In this document: positions 18,696-27,710 of the stretch, in pieces
How positions within the stretch are numbered: position 1 is the first letter of the stretch
How the letters are laid out: every line of letters starts with the position of its first letter
Assembly (NCBI RefSeq): GCF_015841355.1
Contig: NZ_CP064908.1
Span: 372,001 to 436,000, forward strand
Direction of reading: 5' to 3'
Source of the DNA: Synechococcus sp. CBW1107
Lineage (GTDB): Bacteria > Cyanobacteriota > Cyanobacteriia > PCC-6307 > Cyanobiaceae
Length of the DNA: 64,000 nucleotides
Made by a program: the position numbers and the translations under genes
The notes under the pieces: generated by a model
Seen by the model: only the letters and a program-made list of their open reading frames with translations
Database searches by the model: none
Told to the model about the DNA's origin: nothing

Positions 18696-19196
18696 TCAGG
18701 ACGGGCCTGGCTGGCCTCCAAGCGGGAGGTAGAGGCTGAGGGGGGCGTCGAGGTAGGGCTGAAAGCCGTAATGGAGGTAGAAGCTCTTTGCGGCTTCGCC
18801 TTTGGCATCGACGATCAGGGCGTAGCCGCCCACAGACTGACGAACCAGCAGACAGCGCTCAACAGCAAGGCCGACCAGCAGTACGCCAATCCCCTCACCG
18901 CGCCAGCGCAGATCCCGGGCCAGTCGACCCATGCGGAAGCAGGGGATCGGATAGGGCGGCAGAGGGCGGGCGTCCTGGGGCTGGAGGCTGGCCAGACTGA
19001 CTTCGGCCGGAGCCAGGGTGTAGTAGCCGGCAATGGAGCTGGGATCGGACTCCGGCACCAGAACAAAGGTCTGACTGATGCCCCGTCGCATGTTCTGGTG
19101 GGCGTTCTGCTGGAGGAAGCGGTTCAGGGCAGGCTCGCCACTGTCGAAGGCGGAGCGGTTGTGGCGCTTGGGGTCAAGCAGGTGCTCTTCAAACAC
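18696..19196 (-). CDS. GNAT acetyltransferase toxin (TacT-like)
   Basis: GNAT-fold protein of 166 residues paired with a DUF1778 antitoxin, which overlaps its start by 8 bases. Toxins of this group acetylate aminoacyl-tRNA and stop translation. Visible GNAT features: IAGYYTLAPAEVSL (beta strands 2-4), the acetyl-CoA loop LARDLRWRGEGIGVLLVGLA, and AAKSFYLHYGFQP. The N-terminal pattern HNRSAFDSGEPALNRFL is typical of the toxin subfamily. It probably stabilises the island or aborts phage infection. Confidence 0.9.
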   Translation of the reverse strand: MFEEHLLDPKRHNRSAFDSGEPALNRFLQQNAHQNMRRGISQTFVLVPESDPSSIAGYYTLAPAEVSLASLQPQDARPLPPYPIPCFRMGRLARDLRWRGEGIGVLLVGLAVERCLLVRQSVGGYALIVDAKGEAAKSFYLHYGFQPYLDAPLSLYLPLGGQPGPS

Positions 19197-19461
19197 GCTT
19201 GACCCGGGCCTGAACCTCTCTCATGGACTCCTGCAAGGCCTCGTTAGGGCGAAACGGCTGGGCCAGAGCAGTGTGGAAGGCTTCGTAGTCGCGGGTTGAG
19301 AGGGACACCGCTCTATCACGTTGGATGGCCTCTGTTGCCCTCTGCTTGGCGGCGGACCTGACGAAAGCGGCCACAGAGATGCCCTCTAGAGCGGCAGCCA
19401 TTACGAACAGCTGCTTGTCGCTGCTGGATAGCTTGAGATCGAGGCGTTCGGTAGCGGACAT
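19189..19461 (-). CDS. DUF1778 ribbon-helix-helix antitoxin (TacA-like)
   Basis: Antitoxin of 90 residues from ATG 19461. The N-terminal ribbon-helix-helix is SATERLDLKLSSSDKQLFVMAA; the C-terminal part, which wraps the toxin, contains DYEAFHTALAQPFRPNEAL. The frame extends further upstream, but this start gives the standard family N-terminus. A 7-bp inverted repeat 24 bases upstream is the likely operator, so the pair is expected to repress itself. Confidence 0.88.
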   Translation of the reverse strand: MSATERLDLKLSSSDKQLFVMAAALEGISVAAFVRSAAKQRATEAIQRDRAVSLSTRDYEAFHTALAQPFRPNEALQESMREVQARVKRV

Positions 19462-19484
19462 GGGCCCCACGCTCCACGATTTCC

Positions 19485-19509
19485 ATGGTACGGCAAAAAG
19501 CAGTACCAT
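19485..19509. promoter_or_regulatory. Probable TA operator
   Basis: Inverted repeat ATGGTAC - 11 bases - GTACCAT directly upstream of the antitoxin start. It is placed and shaped like ribbon-helix-helix operators of TacA-type antitoxins. Binding is inferred. Confidence 0.6.
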
Positions 19510-19847
19510 CACTGCTGTTGCCTTCTCGGCCCTGCGGAGGTCGGACTCTTTCCGCCCTGGAGCTGTCAACCCTGGTGATGGCGGAGTGCATTGAGACTTC
19601 TGGGGAAGGATCCAGAGCACTCGGCCTGCCATCTCCCTGCCGTCTAGATGGGGGAGCAGTCATCAGAACCCAGGGAGCGCCTCTCACAGGAAGTCCGCTT
19701 GCCAGAGGATTCGGTACAGCAGGGTTCACTCAGAGCACCCCATCGGGGCTGGTGCGGTCCAGAATCTCCAGCAGCAGCTCCAGCACCTGGCGAACAACTG
19801 GTTGCAGCGGACAGTCCACTTTGCAGCCTGCCGCTGAATCTGAGCGT

Positions 19848-20405
19848 TCAGATCGGATACCCATACCTTTGAGCTGCCCTGAACGCTTCGACAACTTCAT
19901 CATCGTCATCGCGTTCATATGTACCTCGTTCACGAATCCGCCCCGTGGGTTGCTGCGGAGGGCTGACGCTATTACCCATGAGCTGCTGCGCGAAGGGCAG
20001 GGCATCCTCGGATTCCTTTTGCTTGAGCTCGGCCAGCCTGGCGATCACTCCCGGCAGAGTGCAGCCGCTCACGTCCAGCCCCTCGATCACTCCAGCATCT
20101 TCAGACAGACGTATGAAAGTCGAGGCATCGGTTGTCGTGATCTTGTGCTTTTCAAGGAAGCCCTTGTAGGCCTCAGTTCCTGAGAGGGCCCTGAGCTTGC
20201 GGAGTGCATCGCCAACAATCAGCGCGGAGGCCAGCTCCAGGTCATGCGGTCTGTTCTTCTTGCTTTTGACGGCACGAAGCGCGGTCAAGGCAACAAGGAC
20301 GAAGGCCTCCTGATCTACTGGCGTTTCGGCTTGCTTGTACAGTCTATAAAGATCGGAGGGCGTGTCCTGCAGCGTGGGGCTGGAGGTCTTTGCAGAATTT
20401 TTCAT
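19848..20405 (-). CDS. Hypothetical island protein
   Basis: Protein of 185 residues from ATG 20405 (an in-frame start also exists at 20438). Helical and charged: ALTALRAVKSKKNRPHDLEL, then LRALSGTEAYKGFLEKH, and a C-terminal acidic patch (YERDDDDEVVEAF). It lies between the toxin-antitoxin pair and the HUH-like gene on the same strand. No family recognised; a DNA-binding or regulatory role would only be a guess. Confidence 0.6.
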   Translation of the reverse strand: MKNSAKTSSPTLQDTPSDLYRLYKQAETPVDQEAFVLVALTALRAVKSKKNRPHDLELASALIVGDALRKLRALSGTEAYKGFLEKHKITTTDASTFIRLSEDAGVIEGLDVSGCTLPGVIARLAELKQKESEDALPFAQQLMGNSVSPPQQPTGRIRERGTYERDDDDEVVEAFRAAQRYGYPI

Positions 20406-20679
20406 AGGATTTATAAAGAACGGGAATAGAGTTGACATATCAACTATACACTATCGAAGGCATATCTCGTGGATCCTGGGGCGGCGGGAGGAAACAATAC
20501 CCAGCCCAGGATTTTTTTATAAAGCGTGTATTAAAAGCCGATAGGGGTTACTGGAGGCCGCCTAGTTGCTCAGCAGCTACGAATGCGGGAAGGTCTGCCT
20601 GGAGTGACTTCACTGGGCTGAGTGGGGCCACTGCCTTCCAGGCGCTACGGCACAGAGGGCACCAGCGAAAGGGATCCAG

Positions 20680-21330
20680 TCAAAACGACGGACTGACGAA
20701 GTTTGAGGCCATCACGTCCAAAGCCATGCGCTGAGAGGAGGTTTCCTTCGTGAGGTACCCGATCAGACCTACGGCATCCGTTACGGAGCAGACATGGGGC
20801 GGGCGCTGCCTGGAGAGGCACTTGGCGTGCTTGGTCATGTAGAGCTTCCACTCAGCGGTCATGCACTCCACGGAGTCGTACTTCCCCAGGGGCTTAGGAA
20901 GGAGCAGGTGACCATGCAGCTGAACATCCTTGCCCTCCTCAACGAAGAACAGCATCGGTGGTGGTGCGGAGCGCCACGCCTGGTTGAGGCGCTGGATGCC
21001 GTAGTGCCGACGGATGATCAGGCTCCGCATGTGCTGGTTGTCGGTCGACATGCTGTCGATGTCGCTCCGGCGGCGCTTGTAGTAGTTGTAGGAGCCCACC
21101 TGATTCCAGGCGCTGGTGGTTGGTCGACGCCTACTCGACGCTGAATATGCAGCGGACTGGCCCTTGCCGTGCCAGCCAGTCTCCTCAGGGGAGCGGGGGT
21201 GATAGCTCACCATGTACTTGGGTTCGAAGCCACCCCTGAGCTGCTCCTCAAGGAACTGCCGCAGCTGGACCTGCTCTTGGTTGGGAGTGCAGCGCGGCGG
21301 CCGCTGGAAGCTAGTGCTATTGGGGATCAT
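20680..21330 (-). CDS. HUH-endonuclease-like replication protein, copy 1
   Basis: Protein of 216 residues. It has a His-x-His pair in QLHGHLLLP (H139, H141) after a hydrophobic strand (PPPMLFFVEEG) and a later Tyr-x-x-Lys in GLIGYLTKET (Y192, K195). That order matches motifs 2 and 3 of HUH single-strand endonucleases (Rep proteins and relatives). A divergent paralogue with the same layout lies at 48352-49029. It is divergent from a UvrD-like helicase, the usual partner of rolling-circle Rep proteins. The family assignment rests on motif order, so call it likely rather than proven; a transposase of the same fold is the alternative. Confidence 0.6.
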   Translation of the reverse strand: MIPNSTSFQRPPRCTPNQEQVQLRQFLEEQLRGGFEPKYMVSYHPRSPEETGWHGKGQSAAYSASSRRRPTTSAWNQVGSYNYYKRRRSDIDSMSTDNQHMRSLIIRRHYGIQRLNQAWRSAPPPMLFFVEEGKDVQLHGHLLLPKPLGKYDSVECMTAEWKLYMTKHAKCLSRQRPPHVCSVTDAVGLIGYLTKETSSQRMALDVMASNFVSPSF

Positions 21331-22307
21331 TGTGAATATGCAGAAAATTTATCTATATACAAAGAAAAGAGTATAGATACTGAGCAAGCGAAGAGAGAAG
21401 GATGCTCGTATCCTCATTCTCCATGCTAGCGCATGGAGAAAACAAATCTATTTTGATAAATATCTAGTGCCCTCATTACATTTCTTTCCTTGCTAGTGAA
21501 TAGCAACGACTCCTCGTGGCTACTGCTATCTACTCTTGCCCTTTACGCACCCCCGCTCGCCGTTGGCTCGCTACCTATAGATGCATATAGCGGCAGACTG
21601 GATCTGCCAATGCAGCGCAAAGCAACCGAGACGGATCACGGAGGGCTGAGTATCTAGCCCACGTACTTGGCGACCCTGCTATCCAAGAGGGATTCGCGCT
21701 GTTCAGAGGGTATTGCTGATGAGCCTCGTTGGCTGGCCTTGTCTTGATGCGAGAAGACCGAGAGCGGCTTGACCAGCGGGATTGCCCGCTGGGATTGAGA
21801 GTCAAGTCATGTGTAGATAGAGCATATCAAAACAGGCAAAGAAAATGTCGGCGGAACCTGTAGTCGCCTAAACACAGTATACACAATTCTGAGATAATAC
21901 AAGGGCAGGGACATTATAAGCATGGCTTGATCGCGCATTGCTTGCCAGGCGCTTCTTCAAGAATATTTCAAGGACAGCATAATCTATCTATTAAAGTTGT
22001 TTGTGTTCTTGCCGTACAGATGCGTGCTGAGATGACGTCGGACTGATTTTTGGAATGTGGAAAATTCCGTGCGCTGGAAAATTGACCGATTCTCGTTTCA
22101 GGGTGCCTTAGGGCCTCCCCCAACTGACTTAATCATTGGTTGAGACCAAGGCGTTGTCCGAGGTGGCTGGTGAACCAGCAGTCGCCTTCAACCTCCGCTG
22201 AATGTTACGCGTTCAGCCACTGGCCGCTGCTTGTGCCCTTGCAGCAGCGCAAGTGTCCATGGAGCAAACCCTGAACAACAACCACATGACTTTCAAGGAG
22301 AATCATC
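21331..22307. other. AT-rich intergenic stretch, candidate origin
   Basis: About 980 bases without a gene between the divergent HUH-like and helicase genes. It is visibly more AT-rich than its surroundings and contains the perfect hairpin at 21417-21440. The ribosome site AAGGAG lies 7 bases before the helicase ATG. Confidence 0.5.
21417..21440. promoter_or_regulatory. Perfect hairpin upstream of the HUH-like gene
   Basis: 10-bp perfect inverted repeat TTCTCCATGC / GCATGGAGAA around a 4-base loop (TAGC), 87 bases upstream of the HUH-like start. Rep proteins of this type often nick in such loops, so it is a candidate nick site; a transcription terminator is possible but lacks a T-run. Confidence 0.45.
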
Positions 22308-24461
22308 ATGACCACTTCACACCACCCGCCTGATGGCGGAGGGACTTTGAGCGAGGAGCAACAGGCGATTGTTCACTCTCGCTCTGACTCATTGCGCGTG
22401 CTGGCTTTTGCCGGTACGGGCAAGACGACCACGCTGCGGGCCTATGCCCGGGAACGACCCCAGCAACGAATGCTGTATCTGGCGTTCAATCGCACGGTGG
22501 CGGCAGAAGCCCGGGAGAGCTTCCCGACCAACGTCACCTGCTCCACGATTCACGCCCTGGCTTACCGGGCTGTGGGGTATCGCTATCGGCACCAGCTGCG
22601 GGGCAGCATCCGCGCCAACCAGGCGGCAATTGCCCTTGGGCTGGACCAGCGCAACCACAAGGAGCTGGTGCTGGCTGATCGTGCTCTCAAGGTGCTGCAG
22701 CATTTCCTCTGCAGCGGCTGCAACGATCTGGCTGAGTTCACCGGGGCGGTCAGTTACCACCAGCGCTACCCCAGGCAGGCTCTGCAGGCTGCATCACGGC
22801 TGTGGGAACTGATGGTGGATCCCACGTCGTCCTGCGTGCCGATGCTGCATGACGGCTACCTGAAGCTGTATCAGCTCTCGAGGCCCCAGCTCAGATTCGA
22901 TGTGATCCTGCTGGATGAAGCCCAGGACACCAATCCCGTCACGCTGAAGATCCTCGCAGATCAGAGCTGCAGCAGGGTGTTCGTAGGGGATCCTCACCAG
23001 CAGATCTATCAGTTCCGCCATGCCACCAACGCCATTGCCAGCGCTGGTCACTGGGACGAGCTGGCCCTGACCGGCAGCTTCCGCTTTGGTGCTGCCATCG
23101 CTGAGGCCGCCAACCACCTGCTGGCCTTGAAAGGGGAGCCTCGCCAGCTGAGGGGTCTGCGCAGCACATCACCACCTGAGACCAGCGCGTTCATTGCCCG
23201 TGGCAATGCCGCGATCTACAAGCAGGCCCTGGCACTGGCCCACCAGGGCAAGCAGACCTACTGGTGCGGCGGAATCGACGGGTACCGCCTCCAGCAGCTG
23301 TTGGATCTCTGCCACCTCAAGCGTGGGGAGCAGTCACAGATCCGTGATCCGTTCATCGCTGCCTTCAAGGGCTACGGGGAACTGTGCAGCTACGCCGAAG
23401 CGCAAGACGTGCGCGACATCAAGGCCTGGTGCCATCTGATCGATCGTCATGACCACTGGCAGGGCATTCCCGAGGAGATCGCTGGGATCAAGCGGATGGC
23501 CGTCAGTTCCATCACGCCCGACGTGATGGCCCTGACCACAGCCCACAAGTCCAAGGGCCTGGAATTCGGCAGCGTGACCCTGGCTGATGACTTCCATGGC
23601 CACGACCTCCTGCATGGAGCCCCCACTGACCTCAAGAACTGGGAGTACGGCCCCCAGCAGGCGCCTGCTCTCTGGGATGAGCAGGGCTATAGAGGCGGGG
23701 TGGTGCTGCCAGAGGAGGAGCTCAACCTGCGCTATGTCGCTTTGACGCGGGCTCAGCAGAGCTGCCGCTCCCCGCAGTGGTCAGCACCGATGTTTGCTGA
23801 CCTGGCCAACTACGTGAAGGACTACCCGAGATTCCTGCTGGTGGATTCCCATGAGGTTCTCAAGCCGAAGCTAACCGCAGGTACCCCATCCGGTCTGAAG
23901 CAGGGTGATGAAGCTGTGATGGTGACTGGGAAGGAAGTGAGCTCTGTGCAACAGGGCCATGACCCTGAGCCTGCCCTGAGCGGTGAATCAGCAGGGACTG
24001 AACCCGTTGCAGAGTTCGCTACTCAAGCTGGCCAGACGATCACGCTGAGCTGGTTTCAGGGCGCCATCGATCCCAGCCACGTCCATGTGGTCACCAGTCA
24101 CTACGAGCGCAGGTATCCGGCCCTGAACTGGGACTGGCTGCTGCTGGAGTTCTCGGAGCTGCGGGTGGTGAGCAGCGATCCTGCTGGTGCTGTTGCGGTC
24201 ATGCTGGGGAAGAACCAGTTGGCCTCAGCGCAGCAACTCGTTGAGCGATTCCTGATGGACGTGGGTCTGGTGCTGCAACCCGACGACGTGGTTGCTCTCC
24301 AGGCTCCCGAGGGAACGAATGGTGAGTGCCCCGTGGAGGAGTTGGTTGAAGCTGACGAGTGCACCAAGGAAGGGGCAACGGGCAGTGAAGCCGTCGAGGA
24401 GCCTGCACGGCGTTCCATGAGGAAGCGGCTGGCCAAGTTCTGGATGCGGGTGGGTCAGTAA
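22308..24461 (+). CDS. UvrD/Rep-like (FBH1-like) DNA helicase
   Basis: Superfamily 1 3'-5' DNA helicase of 717 residues. Motifs in order: Walker A LAFAGTGKTTTL (about 33-43), Ia YLAFNRTVAAEA and TIHALAYRA, motif II LLDEAQDTNP, motif III VGDPHQQIYQFR, motif IV SFRFGAAIA, motif V TAHKSKGLEFGSV, motif VI LRYVALTRAQQ. The last 200 residues are a less conserved extension. ATG 22308 has a clear AAGGAG ribosome site. It is divergent from the HUH-like gene; together they resemble a rolling-circle Rep plus helicase pair. Alternatively it is a general repair or anti-recombination helicase carried by the island. Confidence 0.92.
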   Translation: MTTSHHPPDGGGTLSEEQQAIVHSRSDSLRVLAFAGTGKTTTLRAYARERPQQRMLYLAFNRTVAAEARESFPTNVTCSTIHALAYRAVGYRYRHQLRGSIRANQAAIALGLDQRNHKELVLADRALKVLQHFLCSGCNDLAEFTGAVSYHQRYPRQALQAASRLWELMVDPTSSCVPMLHDGYLKLYQLSRPQLRFDVILLDEAQDTNPVTLKILADQSCSRVFVGDPHQQIYQFRHATNAIASAGHWDELALTGSFRFGAAIAEAANHLLALKGEPRQLRGLRSTSPPETSAFIARGNAAIYKQALALAHQGKQTYWCGGIDGYRLQQLLDLCHLKRGEQSQIRDPFIAAFKGYGELCSYAEAQDVRDIKAWCHLIDRHDHWQGIPEEIAGIKRMAVSSITPDVMALTTAHKSKGLEFGSVTLADDFHGHDLLHGAPTDLKNWEYGPQQAPALWDEQGYRGGVVLPEEELNLRYVALTRAQQSCRSPQWSAPMFADLANYVKDYPRFLLVDSHEVLKPKLTAGTPSGLKQGDEAVMVTGKEVSSVQQGHDPEPALSGESAGTEPVAEFATQAGQTITLSWFQGAIDPSHVHVVTSHYERRYPALNWDWLLLEFSELRVVSSDPAGAVAVMLGKNQLASAQQLVERFLMDVGLVLQPDDVVALQAPEGTNGECPVEELVEADECTKEGATGSEAVEEPARRSMRKRLAKFWMRVGQ

Positions 24462-25267
24462 ATTCGGCAGGCCACGAAAGGGAGTAGATGGAGATATCGG
24501 CAAGTTGGGGCAAGGGCTGCTGATCCTGTTGAGCAGGGCATCAGGTCAAGGACGAGATCAGGACTGCTGTTTGAACGTCCCATGCATTCCTCTCAAAACG
24601 GGAAAAAGAATTTAACGACTGAAGCAGGATTCACAGACCCTCCTGAGGCTGGCAAGCAGTCCGCACGGTCTGACCCATCCCCACAGTGATGCCACTGGCA
24701 GGAGTCTCGGCTTCCCACCCGGCAGCGGGGTTTCAGGGTGTCACGCGGCGCAAGGGCAAGGCGAGTGCGGGAGAACGATCGCAACCTGCTGCTGCCGCTG
24801 AACACCAAGACCATCGGAGCCGCTCCCGCACCCTTGCGCTCGCGTGCTTCATTTCCCCTCGCCGCGGCCGGGATGGGTGGGTCAGGTCACTGCGGCTGAG
24901 CTCATGCCCGCGACTGCGGGGGCGGAGCGCTCGAGGGCGCTGCTCTGAACCGAGCACACTGGTGCGCCTCCCAGGGAGTAAGAGCGTAAGAGACGCCAAA
25001 TCCATTGCAGCAACTGGGATCTTAGCTTCTTACGCTTCTTACGAGGGGACGACGCCTGAGCGCCTGCGTCAGTACTTGAGCCTGCCCGCCACCGGCAGCA
25101 GGTACCAGGCCGGAATGCTGCCCCCAGGCGGCATGCGGTCATCTGGTATCTCCAACAGGTAACTGATCAGATCAAGCTCAGTTGCGGCAGAGGCCCTTCG
25201 GGCACAGGGAGGAGGAGATACCACCGAGCAAACACCATTTGGGCAACCCAGCCCAGAGTGACCGCGG
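24462..25267. other. Non-coding stretch after the helicase gene
   Basis: About 800 bases in which I find no convincing gene. Short frames on both strands look like shadow. The notable content is the GTAAG repeat cluster listed separately. Confidence 0.4.
24978..25046. repeat. GTAAG iteron-like repeats, inverted arrangement
   Basis: Two 8-base units GTAAGAGC, GTAAGAGA on the plus strand (24978-24993), then three units on the minus strand (within 25021-25046, reading CGTAAGAAG, CGTAAGAAG, CTAAGA). The same motif recurs as tandem 8-base units at 54665-54696, beside the primase gene. Binding by a Rep or recombinase protein is inferred. Confidence 0.5.
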
Positions 25268-25500
25268 CACAATTTAAATCAGCCCTGGGAGAGCAGCGGT
25301 CTACGCAAACCGCAGCGGATCGATCGGCTGCTGGTGGTGGTCGCCATTGCCGTGTTGGTCAGCAGCCTCCAGGGTTATGCGGTCAGCCTGGATGGCCTGC
25401 GCCATCAGGTGGATCCCCCGTGGTGGCGTGCAGCGCCGCTGGAAACAGCCCTGTTTCTCTCGCCTTCGGCTGCCTCCAAGGCCACGACTTCAGCGAGCGC
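25268..25500 (+). pseudogene. IS4-family transposase C-terminal remnant
   Basis: Two frames together encode FKSALGEQRS and then RIDRLLVVVAIAVLVSSLQGY, the C-terminal helix pattern of IS4-type transposases (FKSRGF...RI-RLL-VVAIA). The frame changes between the pieces, and the upstream catalytic part is absent. This is an old decayed copy. Confidence 0.55.
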
Positions 25501-25842
25501 AGCAGCCGGCTGTCGCGTTACGGTATCGCCGGATGTGTGGCGGTCAGTCAGACCCCGTACCATCATGGTGCCTGACCAGCTTCAGACAGAAGGATTGGTT
25601 GATGCTGAAAAAATGAGCGCCTGAACGCGCCACTTCCCCGCGGTGCTGATTACGCTTTTTTGTACCTAACCACTTCGCCGGACAATGTGCTTGGTGACTG
25701 CCCCAACAATCTTCCTGACCTTCGGCTCAGACTGCTTCTTCCATCAATGCTGAGCTAGACAAGAACTTGTTTGCCATTTCCGCAAAAGGCCCTGGATCAT
25801 TCATCAAATCCAGCACTCTATCCTTGATCTCCTGTCGGCTTG
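25501..25842. other. Upstream region of the WD40/chaperone cassette
   Basis: About 340 bases between the IS4 remnant and the first cassette gene, without a supported gene. The cassette promoter should lie here; I cannot point to clear -35/-10 boxes. Confidence 0.35.
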
Positions 25843-27693
25843 ATGCCCGCAACACTGACACCCAGTCAACTTGAGAAATACTCCTCTCGCTTGAAGGGGG
25901 AGAGCTTGCGCCCAGGCCTGCCGATCCGATGGCAGCAGATGAGGGCGATTCGCAAGTTGGCCACTGATGGCTCAAGGAAAGCTGTAAAGGCATTGGCTGA
26001 AGCGGTGGAGCATGAATTAGCACTTGAGGAGCAAACCCGCGACCACTTGATGGTGGTGCTTGGATCCTTACGCCTCTCACTAACCATCGACGCACTTTGC
26101 ACCCAGTGGATGGAGACTGGAGAGGCAGGTGATGGGCTCGCCGGCCTGCTGCTCAAGAGTGGACATGCGCCCGCCGATCTCGCCGAGCGAGCCATGTTCC
26201 TGCTGTTGATCGGTGAGCTGGAGCGCTACGAGGAGCTGGATCTCGATGGCACGCTACTGGCCAAGGCCCTTACCGCTGCCAGTCCAGGAGTGCGCAAACG
26301 CCTGGCAGCAGCAGCGGCGGCGGCGGGCCGTGCTGAATGGCTTCAGGCGATGGAGTATGCGAAACCTCTCGAAGCCTTTAACACCGACGACTGGACCACG
26401 ACAGTGCAGGTGCTGAGGCGAGCGGGCGATCGGCAAGCTCTCTTGCAGTGGGCGATGAAAGCACCACCGCTCCACAGCCGATCACTGCTGCAGGCGATGG
26501 CAGCTGGAACACCACCAGAGGAACAAGACGAGCCGGTGGTGGCGGCCCTGCTGGCTTTCAGCCAAAGCCTTCCAGCAGCAAAGGTGGATGAACTACAGCC
26601 TGATCGGTGCACCCGCACCCTTGAAGGCCATTCCAACTACGTGTACTCAGTGGCGTTGTCAGCGGATGGCCGCTGCCTCGCCTCTGCCAGCGGTGACAAG
26701 ACGATTCGTTTGTGGGACCCGGCCAGCGGCGCCTGCACCCGCACCCTCGAAGGCCATTCGAACAGGGTGTACTCAGTGGCGTTGTCAGCGGATGGCCGCT
26801 GCCTCGCCTCTGCCAGCGGTGACAAGACGATTCGTTTGTGGGACCCGGCCAGCGGCGCCTGCACCAGCATCCTCAAAGGCCATTCGAACAGTGTGTACTC
26901 AGTGGCGTGGTCAGCGGATGGCCGCTGCCTCGCCTCTGGCAGCTCTGACAAGACGATCCGTTTGTGGGACCCGGCCAGCGGCGCCTGCACCGGCACCCTC
27001 AAAGGCCATTCCGAAACTGTGTGGTCAGTGGCGTGGTCAGCGGATGGCCGCTGCCTCGCCTCTGGCAGCTCTGACAAGACGATCCGTTTGTGGGACCCGG
27101 CCAGCGGCGCCTGCACCGGCACCCTCAATGGCCATTCCGAAACTGTGTGGTCAGTGGCGTGGTCAGCGGATGGCCGCTGCCTCGCCTCTGGCAGCTCTGA
27201 CAAGACGATCCGTTTGTGGGACCCGGCCAGCGGCGCCTGCACCGGCACCCTCAATGGCCATTCCGAAACTGTGTGGTCAGTGGCGTGGTCAGCGGATGGC
27301 CGCTGCCTCGCCTCTGGCAGCTCTGACAAGACGATCCGTTTGTGGGACCCGGCCAGCGGTGCCTGCACCCTCAAAGCCCATTCCAGCGTGCGCTCAGTGG
27401 CGTGGTCAGCGGATGGCCGCTGCCTCGCCTCTGGCAGCTGGGATAACACGATCCGGCTCTGGAGAAATGATGTCGCAGAGTTGTTGTTGACCCCGTTGGC
27501 CAGCGTTGATGGCACGTATTGGCAGCTGCTGGCGGCTTACCAACAAGACCAGAGCCAGCAGCCCGAATGGGTGCGAGCCTGGCTCGATTTCATCACCGCC
27601 CTCGGCGCGGTGATCCGTCGCTTTGATGTGGGCGTGGATGAGGCCAGCGTTCAGCTGGATTCCTCACCCTTCGAGATCGAAATCGATGGCTAA
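25843..27693 (+). CDS. WD40 propeller protein 1 of the chaperone cassette
   Basis: Protein of 616 residues from ATG 25843 (TTG 25840 is an alternative). Residues 1-245 are a helical, HEAT-like domain (QLEKYSSRLKGESLRP, WQQMRAIRKLATDGSRKAV). Seven WD40 blades follow (about 262-541), each near 42 residues: GHS-x-x-V-x-SVA-SADGRCLAS-x-S-DKTIRLWDPASGACT. Seven blades make one complete propeller. The last 60 residues (WVRAWLDFITALGAVIRRFDV) are shared with the second WD40 protein at 36229. Blades 4-6 are almost identical at protein and DNA level, implying recent duplication or gene conversion. The Hsp70-like gene starts 17 bases later. I infer a recognition or scaffold role; the ligand is unknown. 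Confidence 0.88.
   Translation: MPATLTPSQLEKYSSRLKGESLRPGLPIRWQQMRAIRKLATDGSRKAVKALAEAVEHELALEEQTRDHLMVVLGSLRLSLTIDALCTQWMETGEAGDGLAGLLLKSGHAPADLAERAMFLLLIGELERYEELDLDGTLLAKALTAASPGVRKRLAAAAAAAGRAEWLQAMEYAKPLEAFNTDDWTTTVQVLRRAGDRQALLQWAMKAPPLHSRSLLQAMAAGTPPEEQDEPVVAALLAFSQSLPAAKVDELQPDRCTRTLEGHSNYVYSVALSADGRCLASASGDKTIRLWDPASGACTRTLEGHSNRVYSVALSADGRCLASASGDKTIRLWDPASGACTSILKGHSNSVYSVAWSADGRCLASGSSDKTIRLWDPASGACTGTLKGHSETVWSVAWSADGRCLASGSSDKTIRLWDPASGACTGTLNGHSETVWSVAWSADGRCLASGSSDKTIRLWDPASGACTGTLNGHSETVWSVAWSADGRCLASGSSDKTIRLWDPASGACTLKAHSSVRSVAWSADGRCLASGSWDNTIRLWRNDVAELLLTPLASVDGTYWQLLAAYQQDQSQQPEWVRAWLDFITALGAVIRRFDVGVDEASVQLDSSPFEIEIDG
26626..27465 (+). repeat. Seven 126-bp WD40 blade repeats
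   Basis: Units begin at 26626, 26752, 26878, 27004, 27130, 27256 and 27376; all are 126 bases long except the sixth (120) and the partial last one. Units 4-6 look almost identical base for base. Changes concentrate at the two codons after GHS (NY, NR, NS, ET, ET, ET) and at the ASASG/ASGSS site. Confidence 0.9.
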
Positions 27694-27710
27694 TCCCCAC
27701 CTCTGAAGCC

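Noticed and set aside
24686-25162. Plus-strand frame of 158 residues after the helicase
   Set aside because: Ser/Arg-rich low-complexity sequence that runs through the repeat cluster; no sign of a real protein.
26626-27465. Tandem repeats considered as a CRISPR or minisatellite
   Set aside because: There are no unique spacers; the units encode WD40 blades in frame.
26588-27515. Two further long frames (plus and minus) across the WD40 repeats
   Set aside because: They arise because the 126-bp unit is a multiple of three and has no stop in these frames; both just repeat a shadow peptide.
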